Under the pieces are notes generated by a model. The model searched no databases. It worked only from the letters and a program-made list of their open reading frames with translations, and was not told the DNA's origin. 64,000 nucleotides of DNA from Przewalskia tangutica (taxonomy: Eukaryota > Streptophyta > Magnoliopsida > Solanales > Solanaceae). Shown one piece after another: positions 22,411 to 34,229 of the stretch; within the stretch, counting starts at the first letter, position 1, and each line of letters starts with the position of its first letter. A program made the position numbers and the translations under genes. The stretch covers positions 85,610,764 to 85,674,763 of the forward strand of contig CM056718.1 in assembly GCA_029844215.1 (NCBI GenBank), written 5' to 3'.

Positions 22411-24689
22411 TCCTTTATAAAAGACTCCTTTCTATGTAAAGCCCCAAGATACTAACACCCGTAGTATCAAGGCGTGTCTATTTTTCAAAGTAAGTTACTA
22501 CACTTTTAGAAAATTCATTTCAAAGCTTGAAATCAAGTAACTCCAAATTTTCACAATCTAGGCAACTTATGCCGATTTAATCAAAATAGACAACTTTCTA
22601 AACCTTCCATAAAGTCGTTATAACCAACTTCCCATAAAGCCGTTATAACCCTTTATGGTTTTAGACGTATCCATTCCTTCAATAACCAAGAGACTTATAC
22701 TATTAAAACCAAGTATCACATACTTACAAATCAAGTTCTCAACTTTCAAAATACTTGAGTCTCTAATAGTTAGAAAACAAGTTTTCTTCTACTTTTAAAC
22801 CTCAAGTAACTTCACCCTTAACGCAAGTTACTTCTCTTAAATCATGTCATTTCTCCTCTTTAAATCAAATAAGTAAATCACTCCTTTGACTCCTAAAGTC
22901 ATTATAATGACCTTTAGGTTTTAGAACTAAGGCACTAGCCAAAAGATTTGGAAACCACTTCCTTTTCAAGTCTCTATGTACTTTAAGAAAAATACCTTCA
23001 CTTTTAAGAATCTAAACTTCCCTAAGGAAATGGATTATACTACTTACAATTTAAACATCAAAGTACACTCAAGGAAGTACATAGAACAAATTCTATTTTC
23101 TAATCCAAATACAAGCGAGGAATGGACCGTTCAAAGAGTAGAACTTACTTTCTTTATTCTAAGGAATCATCTGAAGAGGAGATAGTTCACATACCTTTCG
23201 CTAATATCCACAAGCTAAGCCGAATCGCCGCACGTGAAGTGTCAACCTATAATGGTCACAACAAGACTATCAACTTCTAGTCTCTACGAGAATAATACTA
23301 AGTATACGCCTCTAATTCTACGGAAAATCTGGCGACCTCCTTTGTTTCTACTTACTTTGCCACCTTTTCAAGGCCGAATACAATAAACAACAAGCCACAT
23401 TTAAGGCTCCAAACAACAACCAAACACAGGGGATTACACGCCTTACAATACGTGTAAAATTCCGCCCCACAATTCATACGAAATAGTGAATATGCCATAA
23501 GCCATTCTCTACCAAACTATAGAACAACACTAAGTCTTTTTCAATCCTTCTTAAAATTCCAAGTTCTAAGGTCTAACATATTATATAGTCTAAACAACTT
23601 CAACAACTACAATTTCCTTCTTTAAACAACATGTGACGCTTAGACTAATAATCGACTAGAATTGAAATCTTAAAGTTAAACATGCTAGATTTCGGATTAG
23701 GGTTCCAATAGCGATAAACATATCAAACTTCATACTATATAACTCATGCTTGCTAAAACCATAGCTCTGATGATAAGTAAACCTTAATTGCTACAACGAG
23801 AATATACCTTTAAAGCCCTTAAAATTTCCAAGATTCCAAAGTCGCGCTTAGCAATTCTTAGCTTCTTTCCTTAGGTTCCAATCCGCTCAAGCACTCCTAG
23901 AGGCTATGAAGAACCCATCTTCAAGTTCCAACTTCAAAGTTGAAGAACTCCCTTAGTTTCCGCCTTGCGACTAACGTAAAAATACGTTTTTCCCGAAATC
24001 TTTCTATTGAGATATCCTTACAATACCCCTAGGGACATTGGGTTAAAGTCTTGTGGCTAATGGATCAAAACTATAAAATTTTTGTGTGGGAAATTACACT
24101 AAGCCGAGAGCTTTCTTGAAGAACACAAGGTCTTCTAATTTCTCTAAGTGTTAAAATGAGCTAGTCTTGCTACTAGTTAGTATATAACACATATTGGAGG
24201 CTTAGACTTAAACAAATGTGAGGCTAGGATTAAAATCACATGGATCGAGCTTATGTGGCAAGTTGACTAGTCAATTATGTCAAGCTTTGAAGACTTATCT
24301 TCCAAGATGTTCAATGACCATATTACCCCTCCTCTAATTCGACCAAGACCACTTATGGGGGTGCCACGTATCGCCCTCTCATTCGTCCATAAAATTCCGT
24401 AACCCTCGTGGGCCCCACAAAATGTAAAATTTCCTCGGTGGGCCCCACATGACCAATCAGTAAAATAAATTTCCATATTATTTATAAGTTCCATACTCTT
24501 CAAATAATGCATTTGAGAATTGGATTCTCAATAACGAACATTTTTCCTTTCCGACCTTCGGAAGATTTTCCGTCGGAAAAACAATTCTTCCTTTCGTACT
24601 AATTTCCAAGTCTTGTTTCCTTACGTACATTCTCTTATACATGTCCTGGACTTACGGGGTGTAACGGCTACAACTAGGTGTGACAGATG

Positions 24690-25495
24690 AGTCATTTGGG
24701 CGGAAATTGGGCGGATCAAGATGTGTTGGAACTTGTAGATGTGGCCCAACCCGCTCAAAACTTACATGGACTAAGATGAGCGGATCAAGATGGGGTGAGA
24801 GTGGAGGGGGTAAGTGTGGGTAGGGTGGAGGGAGTAGGGGTAAGTGTGGGTATGAGGGTAAGAAAAAAATTCATATTTTTATAAATTATTTATAAAAGTA
24901 AAAAAAAATATAAAATAAAAATTTGAGATTGAAGTAGGGCGGGGGAGGGGTAGAGGTAGGGGGAGGTAAGATAAAATTTCATTTTTTTTTATTTTTATAA
25001 AAGTAACAAAAAATATGAAATATATATTTGAGGATGGTGGGGGTGGGGGTAGGCGAGGTTAGGGTTGTAGGGGGAAGTAAGAAAAAATTTCATATTTTTT
25101 ATAAAAGTAAAAAAATATGAAATAAAAATTTGAAGATGGGGTGAGGGTGGAGGGAGTAAGTGTGGATAGAGTGGAGGAGGTAGGGGTAGGTGTGGGTATG
25201 AGGTAAGAAAACAATTCATATTTTTATAAATTATTTATAAAAATAATAAAAAAAAAATTAAGATTGAGGTAGGGCTGGGGAATGGGTAGGGCGGGGTAGG
25301 GGTAGGGGAGGTAAGATAACATTTCATATTTTTAATATTTTTTTTTATAAAAATAACAAAAAATATGAAATAGAAATTTGAAGATGGGCGGGGGGTCGGG
25401 GGTAGGTGAGGTTAGGGCGATAGGAGAGATAAGAAAAAATCCATATTTTTATAAAAGTAAAAAAAAAAAGATGAAATAAAAATTTGAGAATGAGA
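24690..25495. repeat. Alternating G-rich and AT-rich tandem repeat, period about 347 bp
   Basis: GATGGGGTGAG near 24,788 recurs at about 25,135 with the same succession behind it: G-rich block, TTCATATTTTTATAAATT, a poly-A-rich block, then a second G-rich block. G-rich segments such as GGGCGGGGGAGGGG (about 24,937) could form G-quadruplexes on the + strand. No coding potential. It lies a few hundred bases upstream of the remodeler promoter region. Confidence 0.7.
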
Positions 25496-25499
25496 AAAA

Positions 25500-25775
25500 G
25501 TCTGATAGGTTAGACTGAGATTGTTTATAAGATTTGTTAGTTATACCTTCCACTAAAAAGTCTTTCAAAATTCATATATATTTTTTTTTTTCGAAATCTC
25601 AAAATTTTGAATACCAAAAGACTTTTTATTAGTATTTTAAAATCATAATTGAATACCACTAGATTTAAATACTCTATTTAAAAAATTCTAATAATCTTGA
25701 TTGAATAACACAAAAACTTTTTTAAATTATTTAAAAATATTAATAAAATAAAAAAGTCTTTTGTTCGGATTTCTG
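25500..25775. other. AT-rich MITE-like stretch upstream of the gene
   Basis: Contains opposed AAAAGTCTTT and AAAGACTTTTT phrases (about 25,556, 25,617 and 25,751) around a very AT-rich core, suggesting a small inverted-repeat element. Exact termini and target duplication were not resolved. No gene. Confidence 0.35.
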
Positions 25776-26015
25776 TATAAACTCCAAGCCCTAGTCCCAT
25801 TGTAATTTTGTTTTCGATTTCACGGCGTTAACGTCTAAAGGGTTTTGTTCACTTACTTTTCTTCTCATTTAGTTTTGTTTTGCGTGTGATGGAAATGTGA
25901 ATTTGTTATCCTTGGTGGTTTATTGCCTTTTTCCCTTTGTCTTTGTTATTGATATAAATTTGAATGTGTATAAATTTTTTGGGCCGTCTCCTTGTCCTTT
26001 GTTTGATTGCAGAAA
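25776..26015 (+). promoter_or_regulatory. Inferred core promoter and 5' UTR of the PKL-like gene
   Basis: A TATA-like TATAA lies at 25,776-25,780 and would place transcription start near 25,805. An intron acceptor (TTGATTGCAG, ending 26,012) sits three bases before the start codon, so the 5' UTR is probably split by an intron whose donor I could not fix. The position just after a repeat block suggests the original upstream region may have been replaced by repeats. Confidence 0.4.
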
Positions 26016-28501
26016 ATGGCTAGCTTGGTGGAGAGGCATTGCTTGCGGTCAGATCAAAGACCTATGTACAATTTAGATGAGTCTGATGATGAAGCTGATA
26101 TGATGCCTGGAAAATATGGGACTAAGAAGGAGAAAATCGAGAAAATTCTTCGATCTGATGTGGTAAATTGCTTGTAGATTGGGTTACCATTTATTTACTT
26201 GGCAATTTCCGTAGCAGGGTTCCTTTTTTGGACGTTCTTCATGCCGTTGCATAAACAACTGTGAATTTCATTTAGAAATTGCTCTTGTATATTGGGTTGT
26301 TTATTGCTAATTCTTTTACCGTCTGTTTCCTTGACTTTTTTTTCCGTAGTAGGGCTCTTTCTCCCAACATTAGTATTCATTTTTGTACGTCTACATGTGT
26401 GTATCGTCTTCAAAATCCATTTTCAGCTTCAAGATATGACTTGGACTAGACACCAACTTGGGCTTTAGCTTGGTCATCATGGGGAAAGTTGTACCTTTTT
26501 TTACTCTCCGTCTCCTGAGTTAATCATAGCTAACTTAATCCAGCTCGGTGCGTATGCTCGGAAGATAAATACATTTTTATACTACTTTCTTCAAATTGTT
26601 AGAATGGCAACACCAGAGTCAAGCGCAGTTTCAAAATTTAGCAATTTAATATGCCCGTTCCTCTGTTTCATGGTGTTTGTGAAAGACTGGGATCGTAGAT
26701 TGATCTCAGGTTGCTTCCTTTCTGATCTGCTGAATTCCTTCTATTTGTAACTATTGCACCTTATCTTCTATTAAAGTATGTGTAGTTGTTGGCGCCTTCT
26801 AATTTCTTTCAGAAGGATATGCACTAGAGGAGAATACTTAACATACTTGGATTAAGTTGAAAATTTACTTTCTTTCCTATTGAGATAATTCTTTTCTACT
26901 CCAGCTCATTGACTTGGCATATAATTTATCTCTTGGATTAAGTTGAAAATTTACTTTCATTCCTATTGAGATAATACCTTTCTACTATAGATCATTGACT
27001 TGGCATATAATGTATTTCTTTTGAGTTTGTACATCTTGTCCACGGGAGTCTTGTTACCATTCTCAAAAAAGAAAAACTTGTCCACGCGAGTCAGCAGAGT
27101 GATAGATGGTGAATGCATAGTTCACTCTTTCCTTTTTGAGTGTAGTGAAAAGATTTTTTTATTTAAAATTTTTTGTTGAAAATTTAGACATTCCATGCCC
27201 TTGGAGAGCGCTGTTTCATGCTTGGTCATTGACATGTCCTTTTTTGGCCTTTATTTGATCTCAAGGATGATTGGACCCCCTTCCTTTACAATTAGAGTTC
27301 TCTTAGCCATAGGGGTTTCTTGCTCGCCTATAACTCCTCTATTATTTCATTTTCTGTATGGCTACTAATGATTAAGTTAAAAAAGAAAGTGGAAGGTTTT
27401 TCATTTCTCGTGGGGTGGTAATGTTCCCAAATAGGCTGATGAAGAGTACTACTGCATATGCCTCCTGTTAAATCATGTCATTTCCCGTTGTCCTTCGATT
27501 GATTATATCATATCTTGGTTTCTTTATAGGAATAAACAACGCAATAGCCCCATTAATCATAAACAACGTGCCAGGACATAGTTATACAGGTCTAGCATGG
27601 TTGCGTTAGCAGCTTTCCGGGAACATGTCCTCTTTTGTAGTGTTTCATTGTAATGATCTTTATTCGTTTTACTTACACCAGAAATAACAATGCGAATTGC
27701 CTCTTTTGATAGAAAGACGAGTCCTGTCAAGCTTGTGGAGGAGATAATAATCTTTTGTACTGTGAAACGTGTAACTATGCTTTCCACCCCAACTGTTTAG
27801 TTCCACCACTAAAGGCTTCTCTTCCAAGCAGCTGGAGGTGCCCTGAATGTGTATGTACCCATTCTTCTATCAAATTTATATTTTAAACATTGAATTCTGA
27901 TACTGTGTCAGTTCCCTTCCCCTCCCCACATTGATTTACTCTAAACATTGCCATTTTTCTTTAGGCGAGTCCCCTGAATGATATTGACAAGATATTGGAC
28001 TGTGAAATGCGCCCTACTGTTGCTGATGATAAGTATGCTTCCGAGCTAGGGTCGAAGCAAGTATTTGTTAAACAGTATCTTGTTAAGTGGAAAGGATTGT
28101 CTTATCTTCACTGCACATGGTATTTTAATTTTAACTGCTACTTTATTTGCTCTAGATTCTTACACCTACGACAGTTGTATAGCAACTAAGCTCATCTTGT
28201 AGTGCTTATAGCTGTCTTCTATACTTCACCCATAATGCTTGTTTGTGTAAATAATCAGTTCAATATGTTATCTCTTGTAGACCTTTTGACAGCTTCATTT
28301 TTATGTATTTGAAGACATATTGCGCTTTAACTATTGTAGGGTGCCAGAGAAAGAGTTTGTAAAAGCTTACAAAGCATATCCCCGTTTGAAGACTAAAGTG
28401 AATAACTTCAATCGTCTAATGTCATCAATGACTAACTCTGAAGATGAATACATCTCTATCCGACCTGAGTGGACTACAGTTGATCGTATTCTTGCTCGAA
28501 G
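26016..28501 (+). CDS. PKL: PKL-like exons 1-4: N-terminus, PHD finger, first chromodomain
   Basis: Exon 1 (residues 1-49) starts MASLVERHCLRSDQRPMYNL, the typical PKL opening, and the ATG follows an intron acceptor by three bases. Exon 2 (50-95) is a complete PHD finger: the Cys4-His-Cys3 ligands appear as CQAC, CETC, FH..C and CPEC. Exons 3-4 (96-200) carry the linker DIDKILDCEMRPT and a chromodomain with FVKQYLVKWKGLSYLHCTW split across the exon junction, ending at RPEWTTVDRILAR. All sites are GT-AG and no lesion is seen here. The PHD and chromodomain normally bind histone H3 tails and nucleosomes. Intron 1 (1.55 kb) has an 86-bp duplication. Confidence 0.9.
26846..27017. repeat. 86-bp tandem duplication in intron 1
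   Basis: GGATTAAGTTGAAAATTTAC occurs at 26,849 and again at 26,935, followed both times by CCTATTGAGATAAT and CATTGACTTGGCATATAAT. Two copies differ by a few substitutions. The rest of intron 1 (26,163-27,712) shows nothing else recognisable. Confidence 0.85.
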
Positions 28502-28925
28502 GTGCTTTTAAAGAACTGTTTGTAGATATTCAGTTGAGTTGTTAACCTGTCCTCTCTGTTCAATGCTTTTCTTTTGCTTCCAAAATGTTTTAGTTACTTC
28601 CCCTAATGCATGCAAAACTGATAGTGTTTGTTTGAGTTATTATGCTTAGCTTAAGGTTGAGCTTTGATTTAATTGTCAAGTGGAAATCATTTTTGGGATG
28701 GAAGCTCCCGGTAAGCAGATGAAATGTTTATGAGCTGTGGATGGTAGTGGTGTATTACCAAAATGGTACAGGACACAAAAGTCCAACCACCACCACTGCC
28801 ACGTCAAAACTACAAATCTCATATCTCTTCTACAAAGTTTATGTATTGGTCCATATTTTCCATGACACTGCTTTTACACCAAAAATACAAATTCAAAAGA
28901 CAACTAATTTTAATCCTGGATAGAT
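28502..28925 (+). other. Start of intron 4, no element recognised
   Basis: Intron 4 (28,502-35,723, donor GTGCTT) is 7.2 kb and otherwise filled with transposon fragments. This first 420 bp is plain intron-like sequence; its ORFs at 28,741-28,972 are chance frames. Confidence 0.6.
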
Positions 28926-28928
28926 GTC

Positions 28929-29400
28929 CTTTTTTTTTTATGGGAACAGGTAACATATTTGTATATACATAAACCTACACCAAAATTGTAGTTCAATATA
29001 ATTACAATTGAGTTGTCTAATCAGCAAAAACCAATCACTTAGACTCTCATAAGTAATCTAAAACCTCAGGAATAAACTCTGCTTCTCGAGGATATTCCTG
29101 TTTACACCAAAAATAGAAAAGGACTGAACAGTTCATCTTTTCTTCTGGATAGGGCTGCTGTTGTCCTCAAAACATCTCTGATTTCTCTCTTTCCAAATTG
29201 TCCCCCAAATGCAAGCCGGGACAATCTTCCATCTCAAAGAAGACTTTATTCCTTTCCTGCCAAATTGTCCATAAAATGCAGAGGAATTTTCCCCCATACT
29301 GCTTGTTTACTTTTTGCCATTTTTGATAATGCCATGTCTCCAACAGGCTCCTAATATTGGGAGGCATTAGTTAGAAAGAGTTTCCAGCATTGTTTGCCAA
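28929..29400 (-). mobile_element. 5'-truncated L1-type LINE fragment
   Basis: A T-run at 28,930-28,939 is the poly(A) tail read on the minus strand. The adjoining minus-strand frame encodes ILWTIWQERNKVFFE (about 29,230-29,275), the Trp/Arg-rich end of the zinc-binding region at the C-terminus of plant L1 ORF2. Only the last few hundred bases of the element remain. Confidence 0.7.
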
Positions 29401-29524
29401 AAGTGAGCTTTTGGTCTCCGTCAAATATTTTTAAAAACGGTTTGTTTGATTTGACGGCAACTGTGAAAAATAGGTTTTAGCGGGAACTCACATTTGGAGG
29501 TGCAGTTTTTACAGTTTTTTATTT

Positions 29525-29640
29525 TTTGTTGATCCCCACAAAGGTCGGTCTGCGTACATCCTACCCTCCCCAGACCCCACTCATGGGATTACACCGGGTA
29601 TGTTGCTGTTGTTGCTATTTTTGTTGATAAGAATCGCGTT
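29525..29640 (+). mobile_element. SINE/RTE-type 3' tail fragment
   Basis: TCTGCGTACATCCTACCCTC, CAGACCCCACTCATGGGATT and GGGTATGTTGCTGTTGTTG are the signature shared by Solanaceae TS-type SINEs and RTE LINE 3' ends. No upstream body (tRNA-like head or reverse transcriptase) was recognised, so the class stays open. Confidence 0.65.
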
Positions 29641-30023
29641 GGTGATCCAATAACTTGATAAGGAGTAATACAGAACTTAAAGACAATTCAAGAAACGTGC
29701 GGAAGCTAAAAAGAAATATAAAGAACGTAAATAATGTGAAATTAAAGATAGAACGAATTCAAGAAAATGTTTTTTTTGAATTCAAGATGGATCAAGAAGG
29801 TCAAGAACGAATTCAAGATCTTCAAGATAAGTATAGCCTCAGAATTGAATCCTAGCAACAACAATTAATCAACGAAGAACTAATCGCCTTTGTTAGAGAA
29901 ATAATTTAGGAAATAGTATGGATCCCGACCCCTTTTAGAGTAAAACAACAATGAGCCGAAACTCGTAACCTTTTCTGAATACCTAGAAGTAATCTAAGAT
30001 TTAGAAAAAATAAAACTTACCAC

Positions 30024-31480
30024 CTTTTTTTTAATGAAATAAGAAGATGTATTAAATTTAGACAAGTATCAAGAAGATGCAGTTACAAGAGAAACCAAAG
30101 TGGTATATGAAAAAACATTTGCCAGGCCTATTACAATCTGTCATCAAGAAATAGGGAGCTGACAGTCCAAAAAGGTCAGTTTTAATTACAGGGCTTAACG
30201 TAGTCCAATAAAAAAGATTAACTAAGCATCTAGCCTTGATAGAGTGAGTTGGAGTTGATATTCCATCAAAGCATATCTTGTTTCTTTCAGTCCATAAACA
30301 CCAAAAAATAGTTCCTGGAATCATCTTCCATATCTGTTTGATGGACTTGTCAACTCTGCATTGGCTCCTGCTAGAGTAAGCCTCCCTAATACTATGTGGC
30401 ATGACCCAGTGAACTCTGAAAATTGAGAAGAACAAACTCCAAATGTTGCAGCGATTGGGCAGTGGAGAAATAAGTGACTAATGGTCTCTTGGATTCTCTG
30501 ACATAAATAGCATCCGATTGGTAGTTGGAAGCCCCTTTTGATTAAGTTCTCTTGAGTTAAACAGGATTCATGGAGGGATATCCAACTGAAACAGATCACT
30601 TTTGTTGGGAGTTTGGTCTAACATAATAGCTTCCAGGGCCATAGGTCAACAATTTGGTTCTGGGCAGCAATCTGATTGTAGCATTCTTTGACAGTGCAAA
30701 AATTCTTGTGCCCCCATGTGATAGAATCTGGCCTGTCTTCCTTAATGGCAAAACCTTCCAAACCAGCAAGAAGTTGCAATAGAGGCTCCATTTACCCGTC
30801 TTGGACAATATGTCCCATGGAACTTCATCTCTGTTTTGTTCTATGTAAGAGTCCTTGGTGTTATTGTGTAGTGCAATATGGTAAAGAGAGGGATATGTTT
30901 CCTGAAGTGAATTGTTGTCAAGCCATATGTCAGTCGAAATTTTTGTGAGGGCCCCATTCCCTACTTAAAGCTGACATTTTGGAAGAGCTCATCCCTGAGC
31001 TTGCTAATAAATTTCCAAGGTCCAACACCATAAGGAGAAGCTGCAGTGATAACCTCCTTCCATAAGCAGGGTTCAATAGTGGCATATCTCCAAATCCACT
31101 TCATAAGAAGGCATTTGTGCAAACCCAAGTCCCTGACACCCAATCCTCCCATTTCCTTGGGCAATGTGACTTTGATCAAGTGAAATTTGTGGGTTTTACT
31201 GTTGCTTTCCCTGAGAAATTTCCTCTTGCTCTTATCAACTTTATTTAGTACCTTAGGAATGGGAAATAGAGACATAAAATACGTGAGGGTACTGTCAAGC
31301 ACACTTTTGATAAGAGTCGGCCTTCCACCCAAAGATAAGTATTGCATTTGCCCTGTGGCCAACTTCTCTTCAGACTTCTCTATAATTCCATTCCAGATAT
31401 CAACATTCTTGAACTTTGCTCCCAGTGGTAGACCCAAGTAGTTTGTAGGAAATGTACCAATAGAGCAATCCATGATGTTT
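30024..31480 (-). mobile_element. L1-type LINE, C-terminal half of ORF2 (degenerate)
   Basis: Minus-strand frames encode reverse transcriptase C-terminal landmarks in order: NYLGLPLGAKF, YLSLGGRPTLIKSVLDS, LPKEMGGLGVRDLGLH and MKWIWRYA. A broken zinc-binding region and IFWCLWTERNKICF near the end follow. A T-run at 30,025-30,032 marks the poly(A) tail. Several stops and frameshifts are present. The 5' part is missing, and the element is interrupted or truncated at about 31,480 by another LINE end. Confidence 0.85.
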
Positions 31481-32030
31481 TTCTTTTTATAAGGTAAGGT
31501 TTTATTTAAAAACAGTATCAAGATGATACTGCGAAAGTACATAGAAAATGCAAGCTAGATTACATTAGAAACCTAAGCAGTCTAGCATGCCATCTAAATT
31601 CATAACAACATTTTCATCTTTCCTATAGTACACGTTGTGCAAGCAACTATATTTCAGACTGCAAATGCTCCTTTTTGCCTTTGAAACACCTCTTATTTCT
31701 TTCTTTCCATATAGTCCAAGCTATGCTAAGAGGAATGTCACTAAAAATCTTCTTTAGGGATGCATCTGGACATGCAGCTTTCCAGCATACTAACACACTC
31801 CTGAACGTCATAGGACTTGTCCAATGAATGCCAAAGTTAGCTGTGAACATGGACCCACACCTGCCAAGTAATTCACAATGCACAAAAATATGGTTCACAG
31901 ATTCGCAAGCTTTCTCAGACAAGTAGCATCTGCTACACATTTTCAACCCCTTCTCTTCAAATATTTTAGTGTCAGACATGCTTCATGAGACACTAGCCAA
32001 CCAAAGAAAGCAACTTTTCGATAGCCATAC
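31479..32030 (-). mobile_element. Second L1-type LINE end, inserted against the first
   Basis: A T-rich tail at 31,479-31,491 is followed on the minus strand by a zinc-binding ORF2 end: CSRCYLSEKACESVNHIFVH, CELLGRCGSMF and IAWTIWKERNKRCFKGKK (31,647-31,979). It is only about 0.55 kb, 5'-truncated. The tail sits immediately beside the reverse transcriptase frame of the neighbouring L1, consistent with insertion into it. Confidence 0.75.
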
Positions 32031-32344
32031 CAGTGATTTGGAGATCTCTCGAAAAGTATTTAGTGCACATTTCGGTCAATTTGATTGATTCTGAATTCTT
32101 TAATTCAGAATAAAGGGCTTGCTTGTAACCCAAACAAACAATAAAAGCTAAATGGAAAACGAAAGGAGTTTAGAACGAAACTATTTTTGACTTGGAAGTC
32201 ACGAGCCGGACTTGAACCGGTACCTCCATTGGGTCTATGTTGCCCCGCGGCAAACTCCCAAATTTTATTCTGATCGTGACTTTGTTGGGACTGTGGTCTT
32301 CCTGATCATCCTCCAACTCCAACGCCAATTTTGTGCATGCACTA
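32031..32344. other. Unassigned intron 4 sequence
   Basis: No gene. On the minus strand, ACCGGTTCAAGTCCGGCTC (about 32,203-32,221) resembles a tRNA T-arm, but the rest of a cloverleaf is absent. Origin not recognised. Confidence 0.4.
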
Positions 32345-32735
32345 GCTGAGTATAATTTAGAATTTATAGAAAGAGCTGACCGTAAAATAATTTTTTTTAC
32401 TCGCTCCCCAAATTAGGCTATCTTCTCTATTTGGAACTAACACCATTGATTGCATCTTCTGGATAAATAGATCAACTTCTTGCATTTCTCTGTCAAAGAG
32501 ATTCCCTCTTGACGGAAAATTCCATCCGGAATCAGAAAATATATCAGCTAAGAGGACTTCCGGATTATAGGTTAATCTGTACAAATTGGGAAATTGATTT
32601 TTCAGCAAACCATAACCATCCCAAAGTCTAATTTATTTTCCATTGCCTATCCTTAAAACAACATACTTGTTGAATTCCTCCTAGAGATTGCAAATCTGTC
32701 CCCAAACAGCTACTCCATATGGAGTCTTCACTACT
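32345..32735 (-). mobile_element. Third L1-type LINE fragment (ORF2 linker region)
   Basis: Minus-strand frame encodes FPNLYRLTYNPEVLLADIFS, then WNFPSRGNLFDREMQEVDLF, then DSLIWGASKKNYFTVSSFYK. This is the segment between reverse transcriptase and the terminal zinc-binding domain in plant L1s. Upstream PYGVAVWGQIC and VLRIGNGK match the same region with stops. No poly(A) tail is adjacent, so it is an internal fragment. Confidence 0.75.
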
Positions 32736-32839
32736 TTAGGTGCCTAGAGAGAAGCCCATGATGCTTGAGAACTCTATGTTCGAAACAACATTCACTGGGT
32801 ACATGATACTTTTCCGGACATTGACATGCAAACATGATA

Positions 32840-33660
32840 AAGCCTAAAAAAGGAGGAGACTTAGGCTCAAGTATTGAATTTGGCATTCGTTAGGTTCACA
32901 AAAGTAAGAGTTTCTAAGTTGATTCTTGAAGATTGAAGAATAAATCCAAGAGTAAACCAATGTAAAAGTTGTAGGAGAAGTCCTCTCAATATTATTGATA
33001 ATAATCTGAATTGTGTTCAAATAACAAAAAAGCACCCTTTATATAGACATAGGGGGTCACAAATTAGGGCCTAAAAACTATTCTATTATAGTTTTCAAGT
33101 AAATAAAGAAATACAAATTAGGGCCTAAAAACTATTCTATTATAGTTTTCAAGTAATAAAGAAATAGGAAGTAAACTACAAATTAACCGCCTTAGAAAAA
33201 GTAAAAGGAAAAAAAATCCTAACTACCTAGAAAAAGAAATAAGGAAAGTATGGGATTACATTCCATAACTAACTAGGAAAGAAATATAAAACATTTCCAT
33301 AACTAACTAGGACAAAATAAAGAAACTTTGACTAATCCCTAAAATTAAGGAAAATCTTGAAAACTTGAAGACAACTTGAAAGAAACTTGTGCAGCAACTC
33401 TCCTATCAATTTGCACGACTTTTGTCCCTTCTTGGCAACAAGGAAGTCCATTTTAAGGGCTAAGAACGTGACCCAAGGGGGAGCTTCGTGGGGTACAAGT
33501 TCGGCACAATTTAGGTGCCTAAATTGGTCCAAAAGTGGACTGATTTGGACCTCCTTCATAGGCTCGTTCGTGACCCCCACTCTACATCGTCTTGGACCTC
33601 AACAATATACATTGCTGTTTAATCCCGATATTCCTACTTGAGGAATTTCCTTATCTGAAA
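32840..33660 (-). mobile_element. Probable copia-type LTR remnant
   Basis: On the minus strand a TATA-type core (CTATATAAAGGGTG, around 33,040) precedes a leader ending in AATCAACTTAGAAACTC-type sequence. A 55-bp duplication (AAATTAGGGCCTAAAAACTA at 33,061 and 33,116) lies in the putative U3. No complete ends or target duplication were seen. ORFs at 33,332-33,641 are chance frames. Confidence 0.4.
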
Positions 33661-33902
33661 CTAGATCCATTTTCTTCAAACTTCATCATAAGAGCCCATT
33701 ATTTTGTCAACCTCCAATTATTATTAATTTAAAAGTGGTGTTCCAAACTTAAACAGTGAAATCTTGCCATTGGGTTGTTTTGTGAAACTAAAAAGCTCCC
33801 AGACTTCTTCCGAAGGGGTATGTCCAATCTATGGATCTTGCCTGAATTTCAACTAGACTTCAAAGTAAAGGTTTATTTTGAACTCCTCTATGAGGTGAGG
33901 CC

Positions 33903-34194
33903 TGTTAGAGTGAGTTAGAGTCCCACATTGGTTGGAATGGACTGATGGTTTGCTTATATGGACTTGAGTAATCCTCCCTCATTAGTTAGCTTTTGGGGTT
34001 GAGTTAGTCTGAATGGTATCAGAGCCATGTCCATCCCTATTTGAGCTCTCGGTCCACGCTCCAACTGGCCTGGCATGAGGGGGGAGGGGTTAGAGTGGAT
34101 TTGGAGTCCCACATTGGTTGGGGAATGAACTGGTAGTTTGCTTATCTGGATTTGGGCAATTCTCCCCTCATGAGCTAGCTTTTGGGGTTGTGTT
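33903..34194 (+). mobile_element. TRIM element (terminal-repeat retrotransposon in miniature)
   Basis: Two roughly 105-bp direct terminal repeats (33,903-34,006 and 34,088-34,194) share GTTAGAGT, GAGTCCCACATTGGTTGG and TAGCTTTTGGGGTTG. They flank an internal stretch of about 80 bp with a tRNA-Met primer site TGGTATCAGAGCC (34,014) and a polypurine tract GAGGGGGGAGGGG before the second repeat. AGGCC at 33,898-33,902 and 34,195-34,199 is a plausible 5-bp target duplication. It has no coding capacity and must be mobilised in trans. Confidence 0.85.
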
Positions 34195-34229
34195 AGGCCG
34201 ATGTGCCATATCTTTACAAGGCCTACACC

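Larger units (their letters stand above)
20168..24665 (-). mobile_element. Long minus-strand solo LTR (about 4.5 kb) of the same gypsy family
   Basis: Right end CTTACGGGGTGTAAC (24,665) is the reverse complement of the LTR start at 4060. Left end near 20,168 (TGTTCACG...GCACCCTTCTACC) corresponds to the LTR 3' end. It shares the same U3 landmarks, paired palindromic motif (about 22,612-22,660) and both tandem arrays with the LTR at 4060-8001. No polypurine tract or primer site flanks it, so it is a solo LTR or a truncated element. No clear 5-bp target duplication was seen. Confidence 0.7.

Noticed and set aside
26195..26413. 72-codon minus ORF in intron 1 and the 27,557-27,787 ORF
   Set aside because: Antisense frames in intron and exon 2; no supporting features.
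32190..32270. tRNA-like T-arm (GGTTCAAGTCC) on the minus strand
   Set aside because: No acceptor, D-arm or anticodon stem could be fitted; at most an organellar or SINE-derived scrap.
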